Assembly (NCBI GenBank): GCA_020847015.1
Contig: JADLCW010000387.1
Span: 1-6,917 of the forward strand
Direction: 5' to 3'
Length of the DNA: 6,917 bases
DNA from: Thermomicrobiales bacterium
GTDB taxonomy: Bacteria; Chloroflexota; Chloroflexia; Thermomicrobiales; UBA6265
Of this stretch, positions 6,701-6,917 are shown piece after piece. The translations under genes and the position numbers were made by a program. The notes under the pieces were generated by a model. That model was given only the letters and a program-made list of their open reading frames with translations. It was not told where the DNA came from and made no database searches. How positions within the stretch are numbered: position 1 is the stretch's first letter; every line of letters starts with the position of its first letter.

Positions 6701-6917
6701 ATGACATTGCTGACGCTGCTGACGGTGGGCATCCCCACCTTCGGGCTGGCGCTGTGGGCCCAGCCGGGTGATGCTCCGGCGCGCCTAGGGCCATCGCTGG
6801 TGCGCTTCGTCGTGCCGGCATCGTCGCTGCTGGCGCTGGCCGCCTTCGTCGTCTACCTGCTGGTCTACGCGCTGAATCGGACCGAACTGCCCGATCTCGG
6901 CGAGGCCGGGGTGATCG
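6701..6917 (+). CDS. C-terminal membrane part of the same P-type ATPase, after the TAG (runs off the right edge)
   Basis: Directly after TAG and one Leu codon, in the same frame, an ATG at 6701 opens a frame to the window end. It begins MTLLTLLTVGIPTFGLALWA, which matches TM6 of CtpE/MgtA-like ATPases (the conserved T-x-G-I-P-T/S-F block). A second hydrophobic segment, VRFVVPASSLLALAAFVVYL, fits TM7. Base composition and codon use look the same as before the stop, so nothing suggests a separate origin. No Shine-Dalgarno lies at normal distance: GGAGGCGGGA at 6670-6679 ends 21 nt before the ATG. Alone, the fragment has no catalytic residues; it makes sense only as the missing C-terminus of the upstream frame, joined by sense reading or readthrough, or as a second chain. 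Confidence 0.7.
   Translation, partial: MTLLTLLTVGIPTFGLALWAQPGDAPARLGPSLVRFVVPASSLLALAAFVVYLLVYALNRTELPDLGEAGVI

Noticed and set aside
1..6917. CRISPR array, tRNA, rRNA, insertion sequence, toxin-antitoxin or defence system
   Set aside because: No regularly spaced direct repeats, tRNA cloverleaf, transposase motifs or recognised defence domains were seen on either strand.

Overview
The window is a high-GC bacterial chromosomal segment with tightly packed genes and several GTG starts. The gene repertoire, the CtpE-type ATPase and the intergenic palindromic repeat of the TGTCATCC-GAGCG type would suit a Chloroflexota-like bacterium (for example the Thermomicrobia lineage). That is inference: there is no rRNA or other marker gene here, so the taxonomy is tentative.

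Layout from left to right. (1) Positions 1-1471, minus strand: the N-terminal 490 residues of a GH42 beta-galactosidase, cut by the left window edge. (2) Positions 1472-1621: a divergent intergenic region. (3) Positions 1622-3343, plus strand: a complete dual-ATPase ABC-F protein. (4) Positions 3344-3506: a convergent gap holding an 81-bp nested palindromic repeat. A strong minus-strand intrinsic terminator sits inside the 3' end of the ABC-F gene. (5) Positions 4593-3507, minus strand: a compact three-gene operon with gaps of 12 and 10 nt. It encodes a four-helix membrane protein resembling DUF6220, a 61-residue single-pass membrane protein and a GNAT acetyltransferase. (6) Positions 4594-4768: a second divergent intergenic region with two inverted repeats. 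(7) Position 4769 to the right edge, plus strand: a P-type cation ATPase resembling mycobacterial CtpE. An in-frame TAG at 6695-6697 interrupts it, and the same frame then continues with the expected C-terminal membrane helices to the window end.

How the genes work together: the GH42 enzyme (galactoside hydrolysis) and the ABC-F protein (cytosolic, probably ribosome-associated) look like independent housekeeping or accessory genes. The small membrane-protein operon shares an intergenic region with the ion pump, so co-regulation is possible but not shown.

The most notable observation is the stop codon inside the P-type ATPase, which preserves frame and family spacing exactly. It could be a sequencing error, a recent nonsense mutation, or a gene split with reinitiation. 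I see no CRISPR array, tRNA, rRNA, insertion sequence or clearly novel defence-type system.
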